Positions 1-7,605 of a stretch of DNA of 64,000 bases are shown here, in pieces. Source of the DNA: Sinobacterium caligoides (GTDB lineage Bacteria; Pseudomonadota; Gammaproteobacteria; Pseudomonadales; Sinobacteriaceae). Position numbers and translations under genes: made by a program. The stretch is taken from positions 1-64,000 of the forward strand of contig NZ_RKHR01000010.1 of NCBI RefSeq assembly GCF_003752585.1. The letters are read 5' to 3'. Positions within the stretch are counted from its first letter, which is position 1, and the number at the start of each line of letters is the position of its first letter. The notes under the pieces are model-generated. The model had not been told where the DNA came from. It saw only the letters and a list, made by a program, of their open reading frames with translations, and searched no databases.

Positions 1-39
1 GTGGGGCTTCCCCATGTGAGAGTAGGTCATTGTCAGGCT
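1..39 (+). rRNA. rrf: 5S ribosomal RNA, 3' end only
   Basis: The first bases match the end of bacterial 5S rRNA: the GTGGGG...CCCCATG stem, GAGAGTAGGTCAT and a final CAGGC that would pair with the 5' GCCTG outside the window. An rRNA operon therefore ends here, just upstream of birA. The 3' boundary is approximate. Confidence 0.9.
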
Positions 40-47
40 CTTATGCT

Positions 48-82
48 AAAACCCCGTAAGCTAACGCTTACGGGGTTTTTTT
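48..82 (+). terminator. rRNA operon terminator
   Basis: A perfect 14-bp stem (AAAACCCCGTAAGC pairing with GCTTACGGGGTTTT) with a TAAC loop and a T run follows the 5S end by a few bases. It is a textbook intrinsic terminator for the upstream rRNA operon. Confidence 0.95.
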
Positions 83-139
83 ATGCCTGGATAAAACGGA
101 TGTTATTTCCGTCGCAGTTCATTGCTCGCCAAAGATGTA

Positions 140-167
140 TTGTTAGTGTCAGCTCACTGGTAATAAT
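140..167 (+). promoter_or_regulatory. Possible birA promoter
   Basis: TTGTTA and AATAAT are separated by 16 bp, downstream of the rRNA terminator and about 60 bp before the birA start. This is only a consensus match by eye. Confidence 0.35.
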
Positions 168-225
168 GAGGTATTGAAAGTAACCTCTTTTGTCGGTTTG
201 AGTGTTTAAATCTATAGGTAGATTG

Positions 226-1194
226 ATGACGAATGACGATCTTATAAAAATATTGGCTGATGGTCAGTATCACTCTGGTGAGGCCCTAGGTGATTCACTT
301 GGGATCTCGCGCTCGGCTGCTTGGAAGCAAATTAAGAAACTAAATCTCAGCGGAATGAACATAGAGAGCGTTAAGGGGCTGGGATATAGAGTCGAGGGTG
401 GAATAGATCTACTGTTTCCAGCGGAGCTGTCAGAGCGTTTACGGCTTTCTGGTTCAGAAATTCAATACGACCATCGAGCTGTACTGAGTTCGACAAATAG
501 CGAGCTAATGGCTGCCGCAGCAGATACGGTTGGCTTTCATAAGCAGGCGTTAACCTGTGATATGCAAACAGCTGGCCGTGGTCGTAGGGGACGCTGTTGG
601 GTTAGTCCTTATGCACAGAACATCTATCTCTCTCTTGGTTGGAAATTTGATGGTGGTGCTTCGGTCTTGGAGGGAATGAGTCTCGCAGTCGGTGTGTCGC
701 TAGCGAAGGCGCTAATGTCCCTGGGGATTGAAGGTGTGGCACTAAAATGGCCAAACGATGTGCTAGTGAGTGGTAGAAAGCTTGCAGGTGTGTTGTTGGA
801 GATGACTGGCGATCCTTCAGGGCTTTGCAGCGTAGTTATCGGTATCGGTATAAATGTACACATGAAGGGAGAAGAGCAGAGTATAGATCAGCCATGGATT
901 AGCTGTGATGAGGCTGCTGGAGGGCGAATATCGAGGGCTGAGCTTATTTTTTCGCTTTTGGTAGGGCTTGAAACCATGTTGACAGATTACGAGCAACTGG
1001 GCTTTTCTCACTATCGGGATGCTTGGCTTGCCTTGCATGCACATCAGAATAAGCAGGTAGTCGTCACCAGTGGTAATGACACATATGTTGGTGAGGCGTT
1101 GGGTGTTGATGAAAGTGGAGCACTACAGGTAAGTCGTGGTAATGAAATAAAGGTATTTCATGGTGGAGAAGTTAGTGTGCGGGGGCAGGCATAG
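226..1194 (+). CDS. birA: BirA: biotin-protein ligase and biotin operon repressor
   Basis: Bifunctional cytoplasmic enzyme: it makes biotinyl-5'-AMP and transfers biotin to the lysine of the acetyl-CoA carboxylase carrier protein, and as a dimer represses biotin genes. Residues 1-60 form a winged helix-turn-helix (SGEALGDSLGISRSAAWKQI). The catalytic core has the adenylate-binding GRGRRGR loop at residues 117-123 and KWPNDV near 180. A small C-terminal SH3-like domain follows. With the ATG at 226 the protein is 322 aa, like E. coli BirA (321). That start has AGG 7 bp upstream; an in-frame GTG at 202 would add eight unconserved residues. It stands alone after the rRNA terminator. Confidence 0.95.
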   Translation: MTNDDLIKILADGQYHSGEALGDSLGISRSAAWKQIKKLNLSGMNIESVKGLGYRVEGGIDLLFPAELSERLRLSGSEIQYDHRAVLSSTNSELMAAAADTVGFHKQALTCDMQTAGRGRRGRCWVSPYAQNIYLSLGWKFDGGASVLEGMSLAVGVSLAKALMSLGIEGVALKWPNDVLVSGRKLAGVLLEMTGDPSGLCSVVIGIGINVHMKGEEQSIDQPWISCDEAAGGRISRAELIFSLLVGLETMLTDYEQLGFSHYRDAWLALHAHQNKQVVVTSGNDTYVGEALGVDESGALQVSRGNEIKVFHGGEVSVRGQA

Positions 1195-1417
1195 GAGGCC
1201 CTGAGGCTAAATAGTGCTTATCAGTAGGTATAATTATCTTTCAGTTATGATATTAATACCTGTTCGTTATTTGCGTGCGGATGGTTGGGCTTGTTTTTAG
1301 GTCATGACCGGTAATTCATTGTGGGAACTTGACTATTGTGCTGCTGTTTTGCGTGGCTAGTGAAGTTGCACGACTTTAGCATCAGCTACCCTCACTCGGC
1401 AGCGGGCTATTTTAACT
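1195..1417 (+). other. Non-coding gap where coaX is often found
   Basis: These 223 bases contain no plausible full gene. In Pseudomonas and relatives type III pantothenate kinase (coaX) lies between birA and a SPOR-domain gene. Here only a short ORF starting at the ATG near 1303 (about 18 codons, containing WELD) is visible. Its likeness to the ELD of CoaX N-termini is too short to prove a remnant. Confidence 0.4.
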
Positions 1418-2161
1418 TTGGGTGTATTCGACGTTGTGCGCTTAATATTTATTGTCTGTTTAGTGTTTAATCTTGTCTATGTTGGCATAGGCTTATTTTT
1501 GCAGCATGGAACTGTCGTCAAGGTGGCGCTTCCGGTAGGGGAGGACTACCAGCCTTTCAAACTGTATAGCGAGCTAGGTGAAAAGGAGCATTCTGCCCTA
1601 ATGGCGCTGCTCAGGCCTTCGGCAGTTGAGAAGGTTGATGCATCGGAGACGATCTCGGTAATCGATAAGCAAGCAGAGCTTTGTTGGGCTATCGGGCCGA
1701 TAGGCGACGAACTTACCAAAGGTCAGCTGCAGAATCGTTTTGATGCTGCTGGAATAGATGTCGAATTTAAGGCGTTGCGCAACAAGACCGGCGAGGACTA
1801 CTGGGTCTATTTAGGTCCTTACTCAAGCAAGAAAGAGGCGCTCCGCAAGCTAAGGCAGCTTCAGGCAAATCAGGTGGATAGCTTCCATATATCAACTGGC
1901 GACCTTAAGAATGGTATCTCTTTAGGGGTGTTTAAGAATCGTGCTCGAGCCGACCAATTGCAGCGCAAATATATCTCGCTTGGCTACGGGGTCAAGCTGA
2001 AAGTGGTGGAAAGGTTTGGCAGTGTGTTTTGGGCAGTGGGTGCGCAAAATGCAGCGCTAACGATCGATAAAGTGTATGAAAATCTCCATTCAGACTTCTC
2101 ATACTTAGAAAATAGAAAATTAGTTTGTAAAACACTTGCCAACGCAGAAAGCTTCCACTAA
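1418..2161 (+). CDS. SPOR-domain inner-membrane protein
   Basis: About 247 aa. An N-terminal hydrophobic helix (roughly residues 7-28, RLIFIVCLVFNLVYVGIGLF) anchors the protein with the rest in the periplasm. Residues about 85-225 contain two SPOR-like repeats (CWAIGPI...WVYLGPYSSKKEA, then ISLGVFKNRARADQL...FWAVG). SPOR domains bind denuded glycan strands of septal peptidoglycan, so a division or cell-wall role is likely. The start is uncertain: TTG at 1418 and GTG at 1436 are both possible and neither has a clear ribosome-binding site. The equivalent gene in pseudomonads also sits between birA/coaX and the tRNA-tuf operon. Confidence 0.8.
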   Translation: MGVFDVVRLIFIVCLVFNLVYVGIGLFLQHGTVVKVALPVGEDYQPFKLYSELGEKEHSALMALLRPSAVEKVDASETISVIDKQAELCWAIGPIGDELTKGQLQNRFDAAGIDVEFKALRNKTGEDYWVYLGPYSSKKEALRKLRQLQANQVDSFHISTGDLKNGISLGVFKNRARADQLQRKYISLGYGVKLKVVERFGSVFWAVGAQNAALTIDKVYENLHSDFSYLENRKLVCKTLANAESFH

Positions 2162-2164
2162 TAT
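2136..2164 (+). promoter_or_regulatory. Promoter of the tRNA-tuf operon
   Basis: TTGCCA (2136-2141) and TAATAT (2159-2164) are 17 bp apart, followed by a GC-rich TCGCGTCG stretch like the discriminator of stringently controlled stable-RNA promoters. The -10 overlaps the stop codon of the SPOR gene, and the first tRNA begins 23 bp later. Confidence 0.65.
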
Positions 2165-2187
2165 TCGCGTCGTTCTCAGGGCACAGT

Positions 2188-2263
2188 GCTGATGTAGCTC
2201 AGTCGGTAGAGCAGCTGATTTGTAATCAGCCGGTCGTAGGTTCAATTCCTATCATCAGCTCCA
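2188..2263 (+). tRNA. tRNA-Thr(TGT)
   Basis: 76-nt cloverleaf with encoded CCA. The anticodon TGT is at 2221-2223 within a CTGAT/ATCAG stem, and GTTCAATTC forms the T-loop. First of four tRNAs ahead of tuf, the same Thr-Tyr-Gly-Thr set as E. coli thrU-tyrU-glyT-thrT. Confidence 0.97.
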
Positions 2264-2339
2264 TTCTGTTTTGAGAAAGATTGTCATCATTGATGGCAGG
2301 CTATTGAGGTAGTAAAAGCATTTGCTTGTACCTCATGTT

Positions 2340-2423
2340 GGTGGGATTCCCGAGTGGCCAAAGGGATCAGACTGTAAATCTGACGCGAAAGCTTCGGTGG
2401 TTCGAATCCACCTCCCACCACCA
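2340..2423 (+). tRNA. tRNA-Tyr(GTA)
   Basis: 84-nt tRNA with a long variable arm (class II, as expected for bacterial tRNA-Tyr). The anticodon GTA is at 2374-2376, the acceptor stem is GGTGGGA/TCCCACC and CCA is encoded. Confidence 0.97.
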
Positions 2424-2434
2424 TTATTTATACC

Positions 2435-2508
<74 letters not shown>

Positions 2509-2523
2509 GTTTTTATATATTTC

Positions 2524-2599
2524 GCTCTTGTAGCTCAGTTGGTAGAGCACACCCTTGGTAAGGGTGAGGTCGGCAGTTCAAATCTGCTCAAGAGCTCCA
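2524..2599 (+). tRNA. tRNA-Thr(GGT)
   Basis: 76-nt cloverleaf with anticodon GGT at 2557-2559, acceptor stem GCTCTTG/CAAGAGC and encoded CCA. Last tRNA before tuf. Confidence 0.97.
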
Positions 2600-2611
2600 A
2601 ATTTGTATGGA

Positions 2612-2641
2612 CAGGAGAGTACTCTATTTGGGGCTCTCCTG
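2612..2641 (+). other. Hairpin between the last tRNA and tuf
   Basis: CAGGAGAG (2612-2619) pairs perfectly with CTCTCCTG (2634-2641) around a 14-nt loop. There is no T run, so a processing or stability element between tRNAs and mRNA is more likely than a terminator. Confidence 0.5.
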
Positions 2642-2688
2642 TTTACGCATGGTTTAGTTGATAATTACTCTGTTTGGAGGTCGTCTCG

Positions 2689-3912
2689 ATGGCTAAGGAA
2701 AAGTTTGAACGTAGTAAGCCGCACGTAAACGTCGGTACCATTGGTCACGTCGACCACGGTAAGACCACACTTACTGCGGCTCTTACCCGTGTATGTGCTG
2801 AAGTTTTTGGCGGCGAAGCTGTTGCATTTGACGGCATCGATAATGCGCCAGAAGAGCGTGAGCGCGGTATCACTATCGCAACATCTCACGTTGAGTATGA
2901 CTCAACTATCCGTCACTACGCACACGTAGACTGCCCGGGTCACGCTGATTATGTTAAGAACATGATCACCGGTGCTGCGCAGATGGATGGTGCTATCCTA
3001 GTTTGTGGTGCGACCGATGGTCCAATGCCTCAGACTCGTGAGCACATCCTGCTTTCGCGTCAGGTCGGCGTACCTTACATTGTTGTTTTCCTTAACAAGG
3101 CCGACCTTCTTGCAGAAGATTGTGGTGGCGTTGATTCTGAGGAATTCGAAGAGATGCAAGAGTTGGTCGAAATGGAGCTGCGTGATCTGCTGAGCCAGTA
3201 CGACTTCCCTGGCGACGACACGCCAATTATCTGTGGTTCTGCGCTGATGGCGCTAAACGGCGAAGATGATAACGAGCTAGGTACTACCGCTGTTAAGAAG
3301 CTGGTTGAAGCTCTTGATACTTACATCCCTGAGCCTGAGCGTGCTATCGACGGTGCTTTCATCATGCCGATTGAGGACGTATTCTCGATCTCTGGTCGTG
3401 GTACTGTTGTAACTGGTCGTATCGAGCGCGGTATTCTTAACACTGGTGACAGCGTTGAGATCGTTGGTATTCGCGACACTCAGACTACTACCTGTACTGG
3501 TGTAGAGATGTTCCGCAAGCTGCTTGACGAAGGTCGTGCAGGCGAGAACGTTGGTGCGTTATTGCGTGGTACTAAGCGTGATGACGTTGAACGTGGCCAG
3601 GTACTTTGTGCGCCAGGTTCGATCTCTCCTCATACTAAGTTTGAGGCAGAAGTATACGTGTTAGGTAAGGATGAGGGCGGACGTCACACTCCATTCTTCA
3701 AAGGTTACCGTCCACAGTTCTACTTCCGTACCACTGATATCACTGGTGCTTGTGAGTTGCCAGAGGGTGTTGAGATGGTAATGCCGGGTGATAACGTCCA
3801 GATGGTTGTTACTCTGATCAACCCAATCGCCATGGATGATGGTCTACGCTTCGCGATTCGCGAAGGTGGTCGTACCGTTGGTGCTGGTGTTGTTGCTAAA
3901 ATCATCGAGTAA
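2689..3912 (+). CDS. tufB: Elongation factor Tu, copy 1
   Basis: Cytoplasmic GTPase that delivers aminoacyl-tRNA to the ribosomal A site. G motifs: GHVDHGKT (19-26), DCPGH (81-85), NKAD (136-139), then domains 2 and 3 ending in [11 protein letters not shown]. It is 407 aa against 394 in E. coli; residues about 140-157 (LLAEDCGG...) hold a roughly 10-residue insertion after NKAD. The ATG at 2689 has GGAGG about 10 bp upstream; an earlier in-frame ATG at 2674 would precede that site. By position (after the four tRNAs) it corresponds to E. coli tufB. The protein is identical to the copy at 19317. Confidence 0.98.
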   Translation: MAKEKFERSKPHVNVGTIGHVDHGKTTLTAALTRVCAEVFGGEAVAFDGIDNAPEERERGITIATSHVEYDSTIRHYAHVDCPGHADYVKNMITGAAQMDGAILVCGATDGPMPQTREHILLSRQVGVPYIVVFLNKADLLAEDCGGVDSEEFEEMQELVEMELRDLLSQYDFPGDDTPIICGSALMALNGEDDNELGTTAVKKLVEALDTYIPEPERAIDGAFIMPIEDVFSISGRGTVVTGRIERGILNTGDSVEIVGIRDTQTTTCTGVEMFRKLLDEGRAGENVGALLRGTKRDDVERGQVLCAPGSISPHTKFEAEVYVLGKDEGGRHTPFFKGYRPQFYFRTTDITGACELPEGVEMVMPGDNVQMVVTLINPIAMDDGLRFAIREGGRTVGAGVVAKIIE

Positions 3913-3920
3913 TTGATGAA

Positions 3921-3942
3921 GAGGGGTGGTATACTGCCCCTC
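3921..3942 (+). other. Hairpin between tuf and tRNA-Trp
   Basis: GAGGGG (3921-3926) pairs with CCCCTC (3937-3942), followed by AATTTTAT. It is a weak terminator or an RNA processing site separating the tuf message from tRNA-Trp. Confidence 0.45.
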
Positions 3943-3951
3943 CAATTTTAT

Positions 3952-4027
3952 AGGCCACTGGCTCAATTGGTAGAGCATCGGTTTCCAAAACCGAGGGTTG
4001 GCGGTTCGAGTCCGTCGTGGCCTGCCA
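3952..4027 (+). tRNA. tRNA-Trp(CCA)
   Basis: 76-nt cloverleaf with anticodon CCA at 3985-3987, acceptor stem AGGCCAC/GTGGCCT and encoded CCA. It lies between tuf and secE, as in many gammaproteobacteria. Confidence 0.97.
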
Positions 4028-4033
4028 TATTTA

Positions 4034-4061
4034 ACAAACCGCCCGCCTTAGGGCGGTTTGT
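4034..4061 (+). terminator. Strong stem-loop before secE
   Basis: Perfect 11-bp stem (ACAAACCGCCC with GGGCGGTTTGT) and 6-nt loop, seven bases after tRNA-Trp. It has no T run after it, so it may be an RNA processing or partial termination site. Confidence 0.5.
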
Positions 4062-4110
4062 GTTGGTGCGAGATGCACATTAACCTTGAGAAAGAGGCGT
4101 TAACCTCTCT

Positions 4111-4479
4111 ATGAACGCTAAAGTAGAAGACCAAGCTAGCAAGTTCGACATCATCAAATGGGTGTTGGTAGTTGCTATTGTAGTTGCTGGTGTTGTCGGT
4201 AATACATATTTCTCCGATGAATCTTTGTTGTATAGGGTGTTGGCGTTGATTGTTATGGCAGGGGTTGCGGTGGCAATTGCGCTGCAGACTGCTAAGGGTG
4301 CTGCCTTCTGGGGGCTGATTAAAGATGCTCGCATCGAGATACGTAAAGTCGTTTGGCCTACGCATCAGGAGACGTTGCAGACTACATTTATTGTTGTGGC
4401 GCTGACTCTAGTGATGGCGCTGATATTGTGGATGCTAGACTCTGTGTTGGGTTGGGCTATCTCGAAAATTATAGGGTAG
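4111..4479 (+). CDS. secE: Preprotein translocase subunit SecE
   Basis: Inner-membrane subunit that clamps SecY in the SecYEG channel. The 122-aa protein shows three hydrophobic segments (about residues 16-31, 40-58 and 93-117) and the conserved cytoplasmic stretch IRKVVWPTHQETLQTT before the last one, the hallmark of SecE. Three-helix SecE is typical of gammaproteobacteria. nusG follows after 6 bp, the standard secE-nusG operon. Confidence 0.97.
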   Translation: MNAKVEDQASKFDIIKWVLVVAIVVAGVVGNTYFSDESLLYRVLALIVMAGVAVAIALQTAKGAAFWGLIKDARIEIRKVVWPTHQETLQTTFIVVALTLVMALILWMLDSVLGWAISKIIG

Positions 4480-4485
4480 AGGCTA

Positions 4486-5019
4486 ATGGCTAAGCGTTGG
4501 TATGTTGTTCATGCCTTTTCAGGTTATGAAAAACGTGTTCAGAATGCGATTAAAGAGCAAATAGAGCTTAAGCAGATGCACCATCTTTTTGGTGATGTGC
4601 TAGTTCCTACTGAGGAAGTGGTCGAGGTACGTGCCGGTCAAAAGCGTAAGAGTGAAAGAAAATTCTTTCCTGGTTATGTCTTGGTCGAAATGGAGTTGTG
4701 TGACGAGAGTTGGCACTTGGTCAAAGAGACGCCGCGTGTTATGGGCTTTATTGGTGGTAAGGCCGATAAGCCGGCACCGATCTCCGAGGCAGAGGCTCAT
4801 ACCATCCTTAATAGGATTCAGGATAGCAGCGAGAAGCCTAAGCCGAAAACACTGTTCGAGCCAGGTGAGACCGTCCGTGTTGTCGATGGTCCGTTTAATG
4901 ACTTTAATGGCAGCGTGGAAGAAGTTGATTATGAGAAGAGTCGACTCAAAGTTGCTGTCTTGATTTTCGGGCGTTCTACACCAGTTGATCTCGAGTTTGG
5001 TCAGGTAGAAAAGATTTAG
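4486..5019 (+). CDS. nusG: Transcription termination/antitermination protein NusG
   Basis: NusG binds the RNA polymerase clamp, suppresses pausing and links polymerase to Rho or to ribosomal protein S10. The N-terminal NGN domain begins [16 protein letters not shown] and includes [10 protein letters not shown]; the C-terminal KOW domain is [19 protein letters not shown]. At 177 aa it is the normal size (E. coli 181). It is co-transcribed with secE. Confidence 0.97.
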   Translation: MAKRWYVVHAFSGYEKRVQNAIKEQIELKQMHHLFGDVLVPTEEVVEVRAGQKRKSERKFFPGYVLVEMELCDESWHLVKETPRVMGFIGGKADKPAPISEAEAHTILNRIQDSSEKPKPKTLFEPGETVRVVDGPFNDFNGSVEEVDYEKSRLKVAVLIFGRSTPVDLEFGQVEKI

Positions 5020-5047
5020 TTTTAACTGTAGCGAAAGCTACTAAGCC

Positions 5048-5078
5048 GGGAAGCATCATTGTTTGATGCGTTATACCC
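5048..5078 (+). promoter_or_regulatory. Candidate L1-binding site in the rplK-rplA leader
   Basis: GGG (5048-5050) and CCC (5076-5078) flank a 6-bp stem, GCATCA (5053-5058) with TGATGC (5064-5069), giving two short helices separated by an asymmetric internal loop. A GNRA hairpin (GTAGC-GAAA-GCTAC, 5028-5041) precedes it. Ribosomal protein L1 is known to repress the L11-L1 operon by binding a rRNA-like structure near the rplK start. Assignment to L1 is inference. Confidence 0.45.
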
Positions 5079-5096
5079 ACATTGGAGAAGGTCGCA

Positions 5097-5525
5097 ATGG
5101 CGAAGAAAGTAGAAGCTTATATTAAGCTGCAAGTTGCAGCTGGTAAAGCAAATCCAAGTCCACCAGTTGGTCCTGCATTGGGTCAGCACGGTGTGAATAT
5201 CATGGAGTTCTGTAAGGCGTTTAACGCTCAGACTCAGGGTATGGAAGCAGGTCTGCCAATCCCAGTAGTTATTACTGTATATGGCGATCGTAGCTTTACC
5301 TTTATCACCAAGACACCACCTGCAGCAGTTTTGTTGTTGAAGGCCGCTGGTATCAAGAGTGGTTCAGGTACGCCTAACAGCAAGAAGGTTGGCAAGGTTA
5401 CCCGCGCTCAACTGGAAGAAATTGCCACTACTAAGATGGCTGATTTAACTGCTGCTGATATGGATGCGGCTGTTCGCTGTATTGCGGGTACTGCTCGCAG
5501 CGCTGGTTTAGAGGTGGAGGGATAA
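5097..5525 (+). CDS. rplK: 50S ribosomal protein L11
   Basis: L11 binds the GTPase-associated region of 23S rRNA and is needed for RelA activation during the stringent response. The N-terminal [20 protein letters not shown] segment is highly conserved, and the C-terminal RNA-binding domain follows. 142 aa, as in E. coli. The ATG at 5097 ([12 protein letters not shown]) has GGAGAAG upstream; an in-frame upstream start at 5082 would overlap that site. rplA follows after 3 bp. Confidence 0.97.
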   Translation: MAKKVEAYIKLQVAAGKANPSPPVGPALGQHGVNIMEFCKAFNAQTQGMEAGLPIPVVITVYGDRSFTFITKTPPAAVLLLKAAGIKSGSGTPNSKKVGKVTRAQLEEIATTKMADLTAADMDAAVRCIAGTARSAGLEVEG

Positions 5526-5528
5526 CTC

Positions 5529-6224
5529 ATGGCTAAGCTAACTAAGCGCCAGAAGGCGATCAATGAGAAAGTTGAACCAGGTAAGCAGTACGCTATTGAT
5601 GAAGCGGTTGCGTTGTTGACTGAGCTATCAACAGTAAAGTTTAAAGAGTCTGTTGAAATCGCGGTTAACCTTGGTGTTGATGCGCGTAAATCTGATCAGC
5701 AGGTTCGTGGTGCGACAGTAATGCCACACGGTACTGGTTCTGATGTACGTGTTGCGGTATTTACACAGGGTGCAAACGCTGAAGCTGCTAAGGCAGCTGG
5801 TGCAGAGTTTGTCGGTATGGATGATCTGGCTGCTGAAATCAAAGGCGGCATGATGGACTTCGACGTTGTTGTCGCTAGCCCGGACGCCATGCGTGTTGTC
5901 GGTCAGTTAGGTCAGGTGCTGGGTCCTCGTGGTCTTATGCCTAATCCAAAGACTGGCACCGTAACCCCTGATGTTGCTACAGCGGTTAAGAACGCTAAAG
6001 CCGGTCAGGTTCGTTATCGCACAGATAAAAAGGGCATCATCCACGGTGCTATCGGTAAGGTTGGCTTTGATGTCACTGCTGTCAAAGAGAACCTTGAAGC
6101 TCTAGTGGCTGACCTGAAGAAGGGTAAGCCAGCTTCAGCGAAGGGTATTTATCTTAAGAAGATAACTCTGAGCACTACTATGGGGCCTGGTCTTGTTTTG
6201 GACCAGTCTAGCTTAGAGCTGTAA
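5529..6224 (+). CDS. rplA: 50S ribosomal protein L1
   Basis: L1 forms the mobile L1 stalk that guides deacylated tRNA out of the E site, and is the translational repressor of its own operon. The 231-aa sequence includes the family signature around [15 protein letters not shown]. It follows rplK by 3 bp. The rplJ leader begins downstream. Confidence 0.97.
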   Translation: MAKLTKRQKAINEKVEPGKQYAIDEAVALLTELSTVKFKESVEIAVNLGVDARKSDQQVRGATVMPHGTGSDVRVAVFTQGANAEAAKAAGAEFVGMDDLAAEIKGGMMDFDVVVASPDAMRVVGQLGQVLGPRGLMPNPKTGTVTPDVATAVKNAKAGQVRYRTDKKGIIHGAIGKVGFDVTAVKENLEALVADLKKGKPASAKGIYLKKITLSTTMGPGLVLDQSSLEL

Positions 6225-6259
6225 TTTCTTTGTTCGCAGTGATGCGAGCAAAGGGTGTG

Positions 6260-6352
6260 AACTTTGGGGTCTTTAGTTAAGACTGAAGACCATCAAAGAC
6301 CGTCGGTGCGTAAGCTTAATTGCCTTTGGGCTGCCAACGTAGATGGTTGAAT
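6260..6352 (+). promoter_or_regulatory. L10 leader (autoregulatory RNA of rplJ-rplL)
   Basis: The transcript segment holds the conserved L10-leader elements: paired AAGAC/GAAGACC around 6278-6291, GGTGCGTAAGCTTAATTGCC (6305-6324), and the closing CCAACGTAGATGGTTGA (6334-6350). In gammaproteobacteria the L10-(L12)4 complex binds this RNA and represses translation of rplJ and rplL. Edges are approximate. The 230-bp rplA-rplJ gap is otherwise empty. Confidence 0.8.
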
Positions 6353-6454
6353 AGGTATTTAATTTACTTATTTTACTGAAATTGCATAGAGACCTTAACA
6401 GCTTTCTATGTGCAGAATAGATCGATTTATCGGTCATATTTCAGGAGAAATTTT

Positions 6455-6949
6455 GTGGCATTAGGACTAGAAGACAAAAAAGCGATTGTCGCTGAAGTCC
6501 ATGAAGCTGCTAAAAACGCTCTGTCTGCAGTGGTTGCCGATGCACGTGGTGTATCTGTGACTGATATGACAGCTCTGCGTAGCGAAGCTCGTGAGGCAGG
6601 TGTAAGCCTTCGCGTGATTCGTAATACGCTAGCTCGTCGTGCCGTACAAGGTACCGATCTGGAATGTCTAGTCGACTCTTTCAGCGGTCCTACTCTAATT
6701 GCATTTTCTGACGAGCACCCTGGTGCTGGTGCGCGTATCCTCAAGGATTTCGCTAAAGGTAATGACAAGTTAGAGCTTCGCGCTGCAGCATTCGAAGGTG
6801 AGTTAACAGATATTGCTCTGTTGGCCAGCCTACCGACATACGACGAGGCTATTGCTAAGTTGATGAGCGTAATGAAGGAAGCTTCAGCTGGTAAGTTGGT
6901 TCGCACTTTTGCGGCCCTTCGCGACCAGAAAGAACAGGAAGCAGCGTAA
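6455..6949 (+). CDS. rplJ: 50S ribosomal protein L10
   Basis: L10 anchors L7/L12 dimers at the base of the ribosomal stalk and is the repressor that binds the leader just upstream. 164 aa with the usual [15 protein letters not shown]-terminus and a helical C-terminal tail that binds L12. A GTG start at 6455 is preceded by AGGAGA at the right distance. A longer ORF from 6410 would run through that ribosome-binding site and is rejected. Confidence 0.96.
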   Translation: MALGLEDKKAIVAEVHEAAKNALSAVVADARGVSVTDMTALRSEAREAGVSLRVIRNTLARRAVQGTDLECLVDSFSGPTLIAFSDEHPGAGARILKDFAKGNDKLELRAAAFEGELTDIALLASLPTYDEAIAKLMSVMKEASAGKLVRTFAALRDQKEQEAA

Positions 6950-7017
6950 GTTTTTACTTGCCGCTCCTAATTTAGATTTTAACGAACGAAAGTTCCCAAA
7001 GTACTAGGATTTGACAA

Positions 7018-7386
7018 ATGTCTTTGACTAAAGAAGATATCATCAATGCTGTAGCCGAAATGTCTGTAAAGGACGTGGTTGAGCTAATCGAAGCAATGGA
7101 AGAGAAATTCGGCGTATCTGCAGCTGCTGTTGCTGCTGGTCCTGCTGCTGGTGGCGAAGCCGCTGCTGAAGCACAGACTGAATTCGACGTCATCTTGACT
7201 GACGCTGGTGAGAAGAAAGTATCTGCTATTAAGGCAGTTCGTGCTATCACCGGTCTTGGCCTGAAAGACGCTAAGGCGTTGGTTGACGGCATTCCTGCTA
7301 CCATCAAAGAAGGCATTCCTAAGGAAGAAGCTGAGCAGATGGTTAAAGACTTCGAAGAAGCAGGTGCTAAAGCCGAGCTTAAGTAA
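7018..7386 (+). CDS. rplL: 50S ribosomal protein L7/L12
   Basis: Stalk protein that recruits and stimulates translational GTPases. 122 aa: N-terminal dimerisation helices, an Ala/Gly-rich hinge ([18 protein letters not shown], about residues 35-52) and the C-terminal globular domain ([21 protein letters not shown]...). Co-transcribed with rplJ, separated by 68 bp, and present in several copies per ribosome, so it needs higher expression than L10. Confidence 0.97.
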   Translation: MSLTKEDIINAVAEMSVKDVVELIEAMEEKFGVSAAAVAAGPAAGGEAAAEAQTEFDVILTDAGEKKVSAIKAVRAITGLGLKDAKALVDGIPATIKEGIPKEEAEQMVKDFEEAGAKAELK

Positions 7387-7425
7387 GCTGGCAGTTGCAT
7401 AAGGCTTTTCGAGAGAAAAGCAGAG

Positions 7426-7457
7426 AGGCTGGCGGTAATTTCACCGTCGGCCTTTTG
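7426..7457 (+). terminator. Attenuator-type hairpin between rplL and rpoB
   Basis: AGGCTGGCGG (7426-7435) pairs with CCGTCGGCCT (7444-7453) through ten pairs including G-T, followed by TTTTG. In E. coli a partial terminator and RNase III site between rplL and rpoB reduce polymerase subunit expression relative to ribosomal proteins; this sits in the same place. The rest of the 219-bp gap shows nothing else recognisable. Confidence 0.7.
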
Positions 7458-7605
7458 TCGTCTCTAAAGGGTAATACTGACAGCGACGTTATTCTATGCC
7501 GGTTCAACGGGGTTTAGCCAACCTCTGAGGGAGCAGATCGAACGCGCAAGTGGTGGCGTTTTCCTCGACCATTTAGAGATCTCAATAAACTACTGGGGAG
7601 TACTG

